Below are positions 27,632-38,751 of a stretch of DNA of 64,000 bases, piece after piece. The stretch is from RUG14121 sp964533935 (GTDB lineage: Bacteria > Bacillota_I > Bacilli_A > RF39 > UBA660). The position numbers and the translations under genes are program-made. Below the pieces are notes generated by a model. The model worked only from the letters and a program-made list of their open reading frames with translations, was not told where the DNA came from and made no database searches. Each line of letters starts with the position of its first letter. Position 1 is the stretch's first letter. The stretch is taken from positions 1 through 64,000 of the forward strand of contig CAZHOG010000003.1 in NCBI GenBank assembly GCA_964533935.1, given 5' to 3'.

Positions 27632-28807
27632 TTATGCAACATAAAAATCAAGATTTTTAATGTCTTCATCATTAGATATTGAGGAATAATTTAAAATTAT
27701 AGATTTAATCTTTCCTAATTTTAATTCATTTATAGTTTTACTAAAACTAATATCATTGGCATAATTCAAAAAACAATATTTAATATCATATAATTTTTTA
27801 AAACTTATTTCCTTATCAGTTTTAATACATCCTATATTAATTCCATTCTCTTTCAAAGAATTAATCAAATCTGAATGATTTATAAATTGATCATAGCTAA
27901 TATTAAAAATAATATTTTCTTTTACTAGCTTTGTTGTTTTTACTATAAAAGAAACATTTGATTTAGTCATAAAGCAATCAGGTAAATTAGTAAAAGCTAA
28001 ATACTTCTTTTGACTATGAATATTCTTAAATAAGTCATAGCACATTTTCTCTATTTCAACTTTTTTGAAATCAGAAACATTTTTGCTTTTTAATTCAATT
28101 TTAGAAATTTCTTTTTTACTATAATCTTTTAATTCTTTTATAGAATAGTTGCTTTCTGATAAATACATATTTGTATTATCAGGTGAATTTACTTTGTTAA
28201 TCCTGTGATATCTTAATTTCAAGTTATCATTAATGCAATAATTTTTAAGAAAGCCAATATTTTTATTAATATTATTATCAAATATCAACTTTAATTTAAC
28301 TGCATTTGCATTCAAGTTTTTCAAAGTATCTTCATTAAAGAAACCTTTTAAACCCAATAAGATTTCTTTTTTTGCCTTGCTAAAAGGCACTTTTGATTTA
28401 GCATCTAATTCGATATATTTATCAAATTGTAATGCTAAATAAATAGTAGTAGCATAAACATTACAAACTTTTTTTATTTTTTCTTGTTTCTCATCAAGCT
28501 TTCCTACCCATGATTCAATAATACTCTTTTTAAATAAAAGTATATAAATCAATTGTAGTTCTTTATTGGAAATTTTATTAGTACTAAATATTTTTAAAAT
28601 GCTTTCCTTATCTGATTCATCGGTTATTAAATCATCTAAACTAATTTGATTAAAAAAGAATTTCAAATAATTCTCTTCAATTATTTTTTCAAACAAATTA
28701 AAATAATTTTGTGCATAATAATTTTTAGGTAAAAGTTCTTTACAAAAACTAATAACAAATTGTTTTCTGAAACTCAAGTATATTTCTAAAGCACTTTTAC
28801 TTTTCAC
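27632..28807 (-). CDS. Unknown protein heading the sipW-TasA operon
   Basis: A 391-residue soluble, Lys-rich helical protein starting with GTG after an AGGAGG site. The C-terminal third (about 285-391) alternates beta strands and helices (NIIFNISYDQF, INIGCIK, IKSIILNY) and faintly recalls a degenerate EAL-type barrel, but no EAL motif or metal ligands can be seen. It is immediately upstream of the TasA-like genes and probably serves their expression or export. Function unknown. Confidence 0.55.
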   Translation of the reverse strand: MKSKSALEIYLSFRKQFVISFCKELLPKNYYAQNYFNLFEKIIEENYLKFFFNQISLDDLITDESDKESILKIFSTNKISNKELQLIYILLFKKSIIESWVGKLDEKQEKIKKVCNVYATTIYLALQFDKYIELDAKSKVPFSKAKKEILLGLKGFFNEDTLKNLNANAVKLKLIFDNNINKNIGFLKNYCINDNLKLRYHRINKVNSPDNTNMYLSESNYSIKELKDYSKKEISKIELKSKNVSDFKKVEIEKMCYDLFKNIHSQKKYLAFTNLPDCFMTKSNVSFIVKTTKLVKENIIFNISYDQFINHSDLINSLKENGINIGCIKTDKEISFKKLYDIKYCFLNYANDISFSKTINELKLGKIKSIILNYSSISNDEDIKNLDFYVA

Positions 28808-28912
28808 AACTTAGCCTCCTACTATACTTAAAATTATAACAAACTATATATTTTATTGCAATTATAATTCGACATTTTTCGCTTTTTTTTATATAATAAA
28901 CATGAGGTTTAT

Positions 28913-29584
28913 ATGAAAAATATTCTAAAAAGATTTAAAGAAGAATATCAAAGTTTTATAAAAGATGTTAAAAGAAGAAAAATCAAACGTTCATTAGTTT
29001 CTTCATTCTTTGCTATTCTTTGTATATTTACTATTTCAAATAGTGTTGCTTTCATCTTATGTATAATAATGGCTTTATTCTTCTCTATTATTGGAATTAA
29101 AAAAAGAGAAAAATTAGCAAATGCATCATTAATAGTTGCGATTATTTGCATAATAATTGCAACATATAATTATTTTAACCAAGATCCACTAGCTAAAGAT
29201 CCTAATGAAGGTAAAAATATTTTAATTGGAAGTTGGGAATATAATAATTCTGGTGGCACTTATATATTTAATAAAGATTTTACATATGAACAATATGTTT
29301 CTGATGATAAATCTGATAATTATTGTAAAGGCAAATACAAATATGAATATGGTTATGAAACTGAAAATGGAAAACTAATTAGGCAAGATGTAGATTATAC
29401 TTATTATTATGTCATTCTAACTCATGATGAATGTGTAATTAATTCTCAATTAGAAGATACCCCAGATAATTCATTTGATAAAAGAATGGTTTTTGGATAT
29501 GGAAAAATATCTCCTAAAGAATCAGTAATTGTTAATATTGCAACAGATAAATACTATGTTTTAACACAAAGAAACAAGAAATAA
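28913..29584 (+). CDS. Unknown membrane protein with extracytoplasmic beta-rich domain
   Basis: A 223-residue protein. A basic start is followed by two or three membrane segments between residues 27 and 85, then a 125-residue outer part with ILIGSWEYNNSGGTYIFN, a lipocalin-like opening strand also seen in many small surface proteins. Two Cys residues could form a disulfide. A GAGG site precedes the ATG. It is alone on the plus strand between two minus-strand surface operons. Confidence 0.6.
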   Translation: MKNILKRFKEEYQSFIKDVKRRKIKRSLVSSFFAILCIFTISNSVAFILCIIMALFFSIIGIKKREKLANASLIVAIICIIIATYNYFNQDPLAKDPNEGKNILIGSWEYNNSGGTYIFNKDFTYEQYVSDDKSDNYCKGKYKYEYGYETENGKLIRQDVDYTYYYVILTHDECVINSQLEDTPDNSFDKRMVFGYGKISPKESVIVNIATDKYYVLTQRNKK

Positions 29585-29601
29585 TATTTCTTGTTTTTTT
29601 C
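29572..29601 (+). terminator. Intrinsic terminator of the plus-strand membrane protein gene
   Basis: Stem AAACAAGAAAT/ATTTCTTGTTT with a short loop followed by T residues, overlapping the stop codon. Confidence 0.75.
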
Positions 29602-29658
29602 ATTGATAAATATAAATTTCATTTAAATCATTAAAAAAACTAACATTTTTTGTTAGTT

Positions 29659-30946
29659 TTATAATTGTTTGTAAGATATGGTTCCTTTACCACCAGCACC
29701 AGAGCAATTTCCATAAAAACCGCATTCAACTCTACCACCAACAGCTGTAACATTTCCATTATTTGTTATTTTTGAATAAAATAAATTAATACTTCCACCA
29801 CCAGATGATCCACCCGTATCAATACGACCATTAGTAGTACCCAAAATAGCAGTTGAAGAACTTTGACCATTGGCTCTTATATATGCACCTTCGTTATTTT
29901 CTAAAATTCTAGCATAAACAATTAATAATCCGCCTGTTCCAGATTTATAAACATAATTAATTGGTGCAGTTCTATAGTAATTATATCCAGCAGTTGGATT
30001 TCCAACACCACCCATTGATACTTGGCCATATCCGGATTCATTATTAGAGCACACTACTCCAACTGTTCCGCCTCCACCTGTTGAAGAAGCAGCGCCAGAG
30101 GTACAAACCCATCCACTACCGCCATCACTATTAGATGCGCCTGACCCAGCTCCACCAGAATATGATGTTCCAGATCCTCCAGCTCCAATGTTTGCACTTT
30201 GTTCCCAACTTCGTCCAGCACCAGTTCCGCCTCCGCCAGTTTGTCTTCCATTTCCGCTTGCGCCAGCATTTCCATTAACAACATTTTGATAAGCAGTCTT
30301 AGCGCTTCCACCTCGAGCTCCTACTGCAGGAACATATTCATAAGTCTCATCTTCATTTTTCCATAAATATACATTTTCCCCAGGTGTTTTAGCGCCATGA
30401 GAATTATCGATAATACCATCATTAGTTAATTTTCCAGATACGAATAATGTAAATCCTTTGGGACCACCATAATTTGTATAATATGGTTTTACTGTAACTC
30501 CACTATTTATTTTTAAATTTCCATTTACTTTTACTACAACCATATTTTTTGCATTTGATGAAGCAGTTGCTATATCATTAGCATCTCCAAATGTTTGAAG
30601 TTAGTGCAAAGTTGAAAGTTGAAATAAAAATTTCTTCTGCTTCAAATTCTATTGTATCTTTAGTTACTTTTGGTGTTATTATTTTATCTAACTTATTATC
30701 TTTTATTAAACCTATTTCATAGTTTTTATTTCCATACATATTTGGAATACTTATTAAAACTTTATTGTTAATTTTATTTTCTGTAATAAATTCAACGATA
30801 TTTAATAAATCATAATTAGTTATAGAAATATCTTTTTTCGAATAATTAGATATGTTTTTTTCTTCCACAAACAGTAAATTTTCTTCTAAATTTTCCTCAC
30901 TTTTTACTATATAATTTTTATATTTTAATTCATTTCTATTTTCCAT
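29659..30946 (-). pseudogene. Gly-rich surface protein gene split by a frameshift
   Basis: Two adjacent minus-strand frames read as one gene. The first (30946-30578, 122 residues, starting MENRNELK after a weak site) ends abruptly at ALTSNIWRC. A +1 shift within the 20 bases near 30595 continues as FGDANDIATASSNAKN into the second frame, which then has an apparent ATG at 30543 (294 residues). The second part has a filament-like start (VNGNLKINSGVTV), a Gly-rich core and a C-terminus rich in GGSSGGGSIN and GGKGTISY motifs. No ribosome site precedes the internal ATG. The break could be true decay, phase variation or a sequencing error. Confidence 0.65.
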
Positions 30947-31031
30947 ATCTAACTCTCTTACTTTCTATATTTATTATAACTTTTTATAGTTTAATGTGTC
31001 AATAATAGACACTTGATTTATTGTTAAAATA

Positions 31032-31064
31032 ACAAAAAAACAAGTGTCAAAAACACACTTGTTC
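31032..31064 (-). terminator. Intrinsic terminator of the large surface-protein operon
   Basis: Stem ACAAGTGT/ACACTTGT followed by seven U on the minus strand, just past the stop of the BspA-like gene. Confidence 0.8.
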
Positions 31065-31065
31065 T

Positions 31066-34000
31066 TTATGATTTTAAATAATTAGAATACCAGTTAAAAT
31101 AAACATTCTGTTTATAAACATTTTCTGCTCCTCTTGGATAATAAATGTTCAATCCTGAATTCATTGGGAATGGTTCAAATCCCGTAAAATATGGTGGAAC
31201 AGAACTATTAAAATACAATTCTTTTAAAGATGAAGAATTATTAAATGCATTATCTGATAATGCTATTAAATTTGTATCAAATGTTATTGTAGTTAAATTA
31301 ATGCAATTTGCAAATGCACCATTACTAATAACTTTAGTATTATATCCAACAGTATAACTCCAATTCTTTTTAGCACGAGGATATCTAATTAATGTTTCAC
31401 CATTACGGTCATACAATACTCCATCATCACTCGAAAAGAATTGATTGTTAGTATTTACATAAATATTTTTAACAGTATTATTATTCTCCAAGAAAGAATT
31501 TCCAACATTATTTACATATGCACCAAGAACAATACTATTTAATCTAGATGCACCATCAAATGCCGTATTTGATATTGCTACAACATTATAATTAACATTA
31601 TCTATTGTAAAAGTATCAGGAATAATTAGCGAAGAACTATTACCAATATAATTAGTAATCTTTATTTGGTTACCATTAATTATTTCATAAATATATTCAC
31701 TATTATATATTGACCCAATTGAAACAGATGTATAATCTTTCCAATAATCCGCAGTAGAATATAAAGATGTTGAATTATATGGTACATATATTGTTAATGA
31801 ACTACTATTCCAATATTGTGCTGGCAATGTATTTTGATAAATTATAGGTGGATTTTTTGTATTAATATAAAATTGATTCAAACTATTTTCTACCCATGAA
31901 TTATAGAATGCAAAGTCTTTTATCTCAACAACATTAGAACCTAAATGTACCATATATAATGATGGACATCTATAAAATGCATATTCTGAGATATTTTCAA
32001 CATTTTCTAAAGTTACAGAAATTAATTTAGAACTTTGAGCAAAAGCATAAGAACCAACATATTTTATTTTATCTCCTGTTACACTATTAACACTTCTTTG
32101 ATAAAAAGCATAATCATATATATATTTAATACTTGTGAATTCTAAATCCCAAATATAATCTTCAGAAATATCAGCAAAATAATATGCGTATGGTCCAACT
32201 GATAAAACCGTTCTTGTATCCTCACCTACTGTAATAGTTTCAGGAATATCAAAACTATCATCAATGTTATTACCATGATATTCAATAATTTGCCATCCGG
32301 TAACATTATCTAACATAACTTTTTTTATTGTATATTGTCCAACATTTATATCAGTATTTGTTGCTACATAATCACCAATTACAATACCTGTTTCAAAAAT
32401 ATAATTTTTAAGATTACTTGGCATTCCATTTTTATAAGCATCTAAATATGTCAATCCTGAAGCAGTTTCACCATCAGGAACATAAATTCTTAAACGATTA
32501 CCAGCGGCAGTTCCCATATTGGTAAATGCATTTTCAGCAATTGTAATCCCAATTGCATTTGTTGAAACTGCAACATTTTTATTACTCATAAATAATTGTA
32601 ATAATTTTGAAGTTCCATAAAAAGCCCCTTCTTTAATAGCATTAGATTTTCCAATATCAGCAGATATTAAATTATTATCATTATAGAAGACATATGAACC
32701 TAGAGATTGTAAATTTGGAAATGATGCATAAATTAATCCATAAGCACTATTAAATGCATAGTCCCCAACTGATATACAATTTTCAGCTATAAATTTTCTA
32801 ATACTAATATTATTTTCAAATACACCTTTTCCTATTTTAATTAAGTCATCACTATTTATATCAAAATAAGATCCACTTATTACATTTGTATGTACAAATG
32901 CATAATCACCAATTGATATAACACTTAACTCATCAGCTTCAGATGCATTTCCTTTAATTACATGAATTTCTGGAGTAAATGCATATAATGTATGAGTAAC
33001 CTGTACTGATATTTTTGCACTTTCACCTTTTTTTAATATTCCATTAAATCCGGCATTAGTTAATGTTAATCTTGAACCTTCAAATGATGCACCATTATTC
33101 CAGTTTGTAGCTCCAGTTATTTCTCCACCATCAAGAATGTCTAAAACAACTTTCCAAGAACTAATAGTAGTATCTCCATTATTAGTAACGGTTATATCAA
33201 TCGTATTTGTATAAGCACCAGGTGAGCCCCATTGATTAGCTAATGTCCATGTTGCACTCATAGTATTATCTGATAAAGCCAACGATGTTGGAAATTCAAA
33301 TTGTTGATCTATATCTTCACCATGATACTCAACATATTCATAACCGAATTTTTCATTTGAATCTTTATCTGTTAAAGTAGTCTCTTTAATTGAATATTCA
33401 CCAATATCAATTTCATCTGTAATACCTGAAGGAGTATAACTTCCTATAACAAAATCATATGCAAAGAAATAACTAGCAAATTCCTTTGGAAATTGACTTC
33501 TATAAATATCAACATATTCCTCATTATTTGAAGTATGACCATTCGTAACATAGAAACGCATTCTACCATTAGTTTGACCACCTAAATCATTCATAGAATT
33601 TTCAGCTATAGATAAAGATAAATTAGTTCCTGATGCACTAAATAATACTTGATATAAATTTGGTATATTACTTAAAGCATTTTTACCTACTTCTCTTACA
33701 TTTCCAAGATTTAATTTATATAAATATTGTAAATTATTAAAAGTAGAATCACCTATTTTATTAAGATTTTCAAATTCTCCTGATGTCATTGAAGTATTTG
33801 CAAAAGCATTATTTCCTAAAGATACAACATTGTTTAATTCTACTTTTTTTATACCACTTAAATTAGCAAATGCACTATTTCCAACACTTAATAATTGAGA
33901 TGATTCAATATTAAATGAAGAATCATTTTTTACTTTTGTATGATTAAAAGCATTGTCACCAACAGAAATAATATTTCTACCATTATTATTTTTCATACTA

Positions 34001-37000
34001 GGATTTATTCCTAATATATCTACACTATCATGTGCAGAGTCCCATATTAATGTAAGAGTAAAGTTAATTGTTCTTCCAGCACTTATTGTTTTCATGCTAG
34101 ATGGAGATTCAATATCAATTGAATTACCATCTGTATTATTTGTAATAACTGCATCTTCAAAAGAAGAAACAACTAAATTATCTTTTGAATTTAAAGATAA
34201 TATCCAATCATTAATCTCATCAGAAGAATTATTATAAATAGTAAACGAAACATTACATGTATTTAACGTACAATTTGCAGCAGTTTGCTTTACAGAAACA
34301 TCATCAGAATCCGAATAAACAGTTTCTGCAATAGCAAAATTACTATTTAAATCTGGTCCATGATATTCAATTAATTCCCAGCCTTTAACTTCTTTTCCAG
34401 AAGCATTAGTTTTTGTTACTTCTCTAATTGTATATTCTCCAATATCATAATTAACGCTACCATAATAATAATGACCCATTGTTATTCCAGTTGGATATAT
34501 ATAACTAGAATAAGCTGAGAATAATTCTTTATAATAATTAATTATACTTTCATTTTCTGAAACATATATTCTTAATCTATCTTTAATATTAGTTCCTATA
34601 TTAGATAATGAATTATTATATATACTAATATTTTTAGAATTATTATTTAAAAATAATTGAACTAAATTAGGAATATTTGATATTGAATATTCTCCAAATG
34701 ATGAAATATTTCCTAAATTAAGAACATATAAATCTTCACAATTATAAAATGCATAATTACCAATAGATTTTAAGTTAAGTCCTTCAAATCTATTTAGTTT
34801 ACTATTTTCAAAAGCATTGTCCCCTATTGAAACTAAATTATCAGCAATAAATACTTTTACATTAAAATCTTTAAAAGCTTTATTTGCAATATTTAATAAT
34901 TTTTTACTTTCAATTCTAAAATCAACACCAGTCTCAACTTTAGTATTAATAAAAGCACTATCTCCTATAGATACAACATTATAAGTATTATTATTATATG
35001 TCAATGTATCAGGCAATTTATAGTTTTTATCTATATCAGGACCTTGATATGAAATAATCTCAACACCACTAACATTTGCTCCATTAACATCTTTTACTGT
35101 TGTTTGTCTAACAGTATATTTATATAATTCAGAATCAACAGCCATATATTTATAATTTTCAATATCATTACCGTTAATATAAATATAATTACTATTTTCA
35201 CTAAATTTTTCTTTATATAAATCTAAAATAGTTTTTCCAGAAGATGTAGTTTTATCAGTAACATAAAATCTTAATCTTCCATCTACATATGAGCCCCAGT
35301 TAGAAAATAAGGCGTTATCTCCTACTTCCAAATCAACCGTTTGAGTATTATTAACTAATATATCACTTGCGTTTGAAATATAGACTCTAACTACTTTTTT
35401 ACAATCGTAAAAAGCATTATCATTTATTTTTTTTACGTACCCTAAATCTATTTGATATAAACTTTGATTACTAGCAAATGCACTTTCCCCTATTTCATTT
35501 ATAACCCTTAATGTAACAGTCTTTAATGTTGAAAATTCAAAAGCATGTTTACCAATAGATGTTAATTTCAAAGCTTCTATCTTATCCAATTTAGTATTAT
35601 AAAAAGCATAATCCCCAATAGTTTTTACATTTGTTAAACTAATACCAGTTACATTTAAATCATAAAATGCATAAGAATTAATTGTATCTATTGTTTCTGG
35701 AAGGGATATTCCTACACCAGTTGTACTTGTAATATTCATTTCTCGATATGAATTCGTTCCTAAAGATGTAACACTTTTATTACTTCCTTGATAAGTTATA
35801 ACACTTGGAACACCTAAAGTATTACCAGTTAATAAATTATTAACAATATACGAAAGCCCTAGTCCATTATTTGTTTCATAGACAATATATCTATGATCAT
35901 CAGATATTTCACCAGTTTGATAAACATGAGCTTCATTTATATTCTCCGTATTTTGATAATCTTCAATAGTTCCATTAATTACAAATAACTTAGAATTATC
36001 ACCAAAAGCATTGCTACCAACAGTTGGTGGAATTGTTGATTTAAACTTAATATATTTACTATTATTAAAAGCATATGCACCAATGTCTGTAACTGTTGAT
36101 GGAATTGTTAAAAATTCAAATGTCTCATCTAAATCAGATGGTAAAACACCAAGACTTACGTTATAGAAAGCATAATCTCCTATTTCAGTTAAACTTGAAG
36201 GTAATAAAACATTTTTTAGTGAAGTCTTATTATAAAAAGCACGGCTTTTAATTCTTCCAGATTTATCATTATCTTTAACACGTGAATTTGCCAAACTTAA
36301 ATATTCAAGATTAGGAATTTTACTACTATTCATAAAATCAAAATCTTCATTTTCGACATATTGTGCATTAACGGTATAAATAATTAATTTTTTGATATTT
36401 TTTATTTCTTCTATTGGATTTTTATCATGTTCATTAAAATAATTTGTTAGTAAACCTTCAACAGATGCAAGTGAATCTTTAATATATACTAAATATGCGT
36501 TTTCTTCACCTTCAACTGGTTGAACAGTTATATCAGCCTCAGTTGCAGTAATATCATCTTTATTAAAGTTATCAGAACCAGATACTGTAATATCTCCTGA
36601 AGTAACACCTTTAATAATCAATGTATTTCCATCATTAGCTTTCTTATATGGTGTTGCATTACTTGGTAATACAATTGAAGTACTACCAAGAGCTCCATAA
36701 ATTTCACCTAGATTATAAACATATATTTGATATTTAGTAAAAGTATCTAACAATTTCATTTTACTTAAATCTATTTGAGTTATATATCCATTATTAACTA
36801 TTTCTATATTCGTACTATCTTCATATGAATAAATATATCCAACCTCAACATCAGGTCCAACAGTAACTCTGGTATTTGATTTTACTATTAAATCAATAGG
36901 AATTAAATTGCTTGTACTCTTTACAATTCTTACATTTTCTAAGAATAATCCATCACTACCATCACTTTGAATTGTTGATACGGCCATTTCTCCACCAACA

Positions 37001-38082
37001 ACAACATCATATTTTTTATTATCACCAACAATAGTAACATTAGCTTTAGGTGCAGTAATATAAAAATTATTACCTACTATTAATTTTCCAGTACCACTAG
37101 TATCAATTTTTAAATCTCCTAAACTAACGAATTCATAAATTAAATCTTCAGATATTGTTAATCTATAATCATTAGTATCTAAATTAATTCTTTTTGGTAT
37201 ATTTAAAGATCCATTAATATTAATATCTTCAATAAGTCTGATTGTATCACCAGCTAAAGCTGAAAGTAATACTTCTCTTAATTGTGCTTCATTTTGAACA
37301 TTCCACACTTGTCCAGAAGTATTTTCTGCTGATATAACTCCAACTTGTGAAGAATAAACATTCATATGAACAGAAAATGAATCATTTGAATAAATAGATG
37401 TATTAACAGTTTGATACATACCATAATCAATACGATAATATTTGCTTTTTCCTGCTGAAATTTGATCAATTGTAATATCATTATTTAATAATGTCATATT
37501 ACTTATTGGAATATCTGAATCATTTTCAATTGTATTTGAAATAGGATTATTCATTGCATAAGCTTTTACTAAAGAATCATATGAATTATTATTCTTATAA
37601 CTTTCAACTTTGTCAGTTACTTCATACAAACGATAATATAAAATACCTGCAACATTTGTAGTTCCTTCTAAAGTATATGTCATACTAAATTCTAAATCTA
37701 ATGAACCAGTATTTTTAATTTCAATAATTTTACTATTTTTTGTTACATTACTCATATTAGATTCATATACGATTGTTTGAGTATCGCTATTAGCTTCTAA
37801 AATCTCTCCATTACTATCATATTGTGTAACTTTATGAGATATTTCACCAATAGTAATATCAGCACCAGTTCCAATGAATTCATCGTATAACCATGCAAAT
37901 GATCTTGATAAAATCATTACAATTACCAATATTATAAAAAATGAATTTCTTGTTTTAGAATTTTTTAAAATATTCCTTACATTTGAAGAAATATTACCAA
38001 ATACTTTATTTATGCACGCAAAAAGGCGAATTTTATCTGTAGAAGTTTGTTTATTATTTTTAACAAGCTTTATTTTTTTCAT
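31066..38082 (-). CDS. Giant BspA-like leucine-rich-repeat surface protein
   Basis: A 2338-residue secreted or anchored protein. A basic cytoplasmic start and hydrophobic segment (about 48-65, ending RSFAWLYDE) resemble SipW-type signals, followed by a TasA-like beta domain (to about 250) and a beta-helix-like stretch (to about 480). Beyond that come many BspA/LRR_5 repeats of the type IGDYAFYN and SIGDNAFENS, arranged in four larger modules each opening with a GEYTIREVT...YHGPD segment. Two domains resembling CBM2-type carbohydrate-binding modules lie within (about 1254-1365 and 1600-1710, the latter with VTNNGDTTISSWKVVLDI). No sortase motif is present. It is the last gene of the AAA+ operon. 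Confidence 0.88.
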   Translation of the reverse strand: MKKIKLVKNNKQTSTDKIRLFACINKVFGNISSNVRNILKNSKTRNSFFIILVIVMILSRSFAWLYDEFIGTGADITIGEISHKVTQYDSNGEILEANSDTQTIVYESNMSNVTKNSKIIEIKNTGSLDLEFSMTYTLEGTTNVAGILYYRLYEVTDKVESYKNNNSYDSLVKAYAMNNPISNTIENDSDIPISNMTLLNNDITIDQISAGKSKYYRIDYGMYQTVNTSIYSNDSFSVHMNVYSSQVGVISAENTSGQVWNVQNEAQLREVLLSALAGDTIRLIEDININGSLNIPKRINLDTNDYRLTISEDLIYEFVSLGDLKIDTSGTGKLIVGNNFYITAPKANVTIVGDNKKYDVVVGGEMAVSTIQSDGSDGLFLENVRIVKSTSNLIPIDLIVKSNTRVTVGPDVEVGYIYSYEDSTNIEIVNNGYITQIDLSKMKLLDTFTKYQIYVYNLGEIYGALGSTSIVLPSNATPYKKANDGNTLIIKGVTSGDITVSGSDNFNKDDITATEADITVQPVEGEENAYLVYIKDSLASVEGLLTNYFNEHDKNPIEEIKNIKKLIIYTVNAQYVENEDFDFMNSSKIPNLEYLSLANSRVKDNDKSGRIKSRAFYNKTSLKNVLLPSSLTEIGDYAFYNVSLGVLPSDLDETFEFLTIPSTVTDIGAYAFNNSKYIKFKSTIPPTVGSNAFGDNSKLFVINGTIEDYQNTENINEAHVYQTGEISDDHRYIVYETNNGLGLSYIVNNLLTGNTLGVPSVITYQGSNKSVTSLGTNSYREMNITSTTGVGISLPETIDTINSYAFYDLNVTGISLTNVKTIGDYAFYNTKLDKIEALKLTSIGKHAFEFSTLKTVTLRVINEIGESAFASNQSLYQIDLGYVKKINDNAFYDCKKVVRVYISNASDILVNNTQTVDLEVGDNALFSNWGSYVDGRLRFYVTDKTTSSGKTILDLYKEKFSENSNYIYINGNDIENYKYMAVDSELYKYTVRQTTVKDVNGANVSGVEIISYQGPDIDKNYKLPDTLTYNNNTYNVVSIGDSAFINTKVETGVDFRIESKKLLNIANKAFKDFNVKVFIADNLVSIGDNAFENSKLNRFEGLNLKSIGNYAFYNCEDLYVLNLGNISSFGEYSISNIPNLVQLFLNNNSKNISIYNNSLSNIGTNIKDRLRIYVSENESIINYYKELFSAYSSYIYPTGITMGHYYYGSVNYDIGEYTIREVTKTNASGKEVKGWELIEYHGPDLNSNFAIAETVYSDSDDVSVKQTAANCTLNTCNVSFTIYNNSSDEINDWILSLNSKDNLVVSSFEDAVITNNTDGNSIDIESPSSMKTISAGRTINFTLTLIWDSAHDSVDILGINPSMKNNNGRNIISVGDNAFNHTKVKNDSSFNIESSQLLSVGNSAFANLSGIKKVELNNVVSLGNNAFANTSMTSGEFENLNKIGDSTFNNLQYLYKLNLGNVREVGKNALSNIPNLYQVLFSASGTNLSLSIAENSMNDLGGQTNGRMRFYVTNGHTSNNEEYVDIYRSQFPKEFASYFFAYDFVIGSYTPSGITDEIDIGEYSIKETTLTDKDSNEKFGYEYVEYHGEDIDQQFEFPTSLALSDNTMSATWTLANQWGSPGAYTNTIDITVTNNGDTTISSWKVVLDILDGGEITGATNWNNGASFEGSRLTLTNAGFNGILKKGESAKISVQVTHTLYAFTPEIHVIKGNASEADELSVISIGDYAFVHTNVISGSYFDINSDDLIKIGKGVFENNISIRKFIAENCISVGDYAFNSAYGLIYASFPNLQSLGSYVFYNDNNLISADIGKSNAIKEGAFYGTSKLLQLFMSNKNVAVSTNAIGITIAENAFTNMGTAAGNRLRIYVPDGETASGLTYLDAYKNGMPSNLKNYIFETGIVIGDYVATNTDINVGQYTIKKVMLDNVTGWQIIEYHGNNIDDSFDIPETITVGEDTRTVLSVGPYAYYFADISEDYIWDLEFTSIKYIYDYAFYQRSVNSVTGDKIKYVGSYAFAQSSKLISVTLENVENISEYAFYRCPSLYMVHLGSNVVEIKDFAFYNSWVENSLNQFYINTKNPPIIYQNTLPAQYWNSSSLTIYVPYNSTSLYSTADYWKDYTSVSIGSIYNSEYIYEIINGNQIKITNYIGNSSSLIIPDTFTIDNVNYNVVAISNTAFDGASRLNSIVLGAYVNNVGNSFLENNNTVKNIYVNTNNQFFSSDDGVLYDRNGETLIRYPRAKKNWSYTVGYNTKVISNGAFANCINLTTITFDTNLIALSDNAFNNSSSLKELYFNSSVPPYFTGFEPFPMNSGLNIYYPRGAENVYKQNVYFNWYSNYLKS

Positions 38083-38122
38083 AGATAAAAACCGCCTTTC
38101 TATTTATGGATTGCATTTTATT

Positions 38123-38740
38123 TTATATTTTTTTCTTTAGTTTTTTTAAATCCTTAAGTGACATATTTTCTAATGATTGGTCTACACCACTATCTTCACT
38201 AATTATATCATTATTTTCACTATCTTTTAATGATTTTTTTAAGTTCTTTACTTCAGATAGTAAAATAAATATTAATGGGATTAAAATCAAAAGAAAATAG
38301 CCAATTTTAGATCGAATAATTTTGCTAAAAAAACTAATAATTAAAAATTTATAAATAACTTTTCCATAAACTTGGTTTTCCTTTACAGCTGGATCGACTA
38401 TGTCATTTTTCAACCCCTTAGTATAAAAGATTTTTTGACCATTCTCATTTTTGATATTTTTAACTAAATGAGTAACTACTTTACCTTTATAGTCACCTTC
38501 CATGCCTTGATAAGTTATTAAATCTTTTACCTTAATTTTATTTAAATCTTCTTTCTTAACTAAAATTACATCCCCTATTTCTAATTTAGGTGACATACTA
38601 CTAGTTACTATTACAAACATTCGATATCCAAAAATACCACTTTCATGAAAAATAAATTTTTGTCCAACAACAAAAATACATATCAAAAAAGATAATACTA
38701 ATAAAATTGTTTCAAAAAAATTAATAATCTTTTTTTTCAT
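38123..38740 (-). CDS. SipW-type signal peptidase I (second copy)
   Basis: A 205-residue S26B-type signal peptidase. It has an N-terminal membrane helix, Ser48 in TSSMSP, IGDVILVK, His91 in VVTHLVK, a shortened KGLKNDIVDP box and a C-terminal membrane helix with a charged tail. It differs clearly from the copy at 25336 (SSMSP instead of SMEPT), so each operon carries its own enzyme. It lies between three TasA-like genes and the giant LRR gene and probably processes their signals. Confidence 0.88.
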   Translation of the reverse strand: MKKKIINFFETILLVLSFLICIFVVGQKFIFHESGIFGYRMFVIVTSSMSPKLEIGDVILVKKEDLNKIKVKDLITYQGMEGDYKGKVVTHLVKNIKNENGQKIFYTKGLKNDIVDPAVKENQVYGKVIYKFLIISFFSKIIRSKIGYFLLILIPLIFILLSEVKNLKKSLKDSENNDIISEDSGVDQSLENMSLKDLKKLKKKI

Positions 38741-38751
38741 ATATATTCTCC

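Noticed and set aside
27632..28807. Active EAL-type c-di-GMP phosphodiesterase
   Set aside because: Only a faint strand-helix rhythm; no EAL motif or metal ligands seen.
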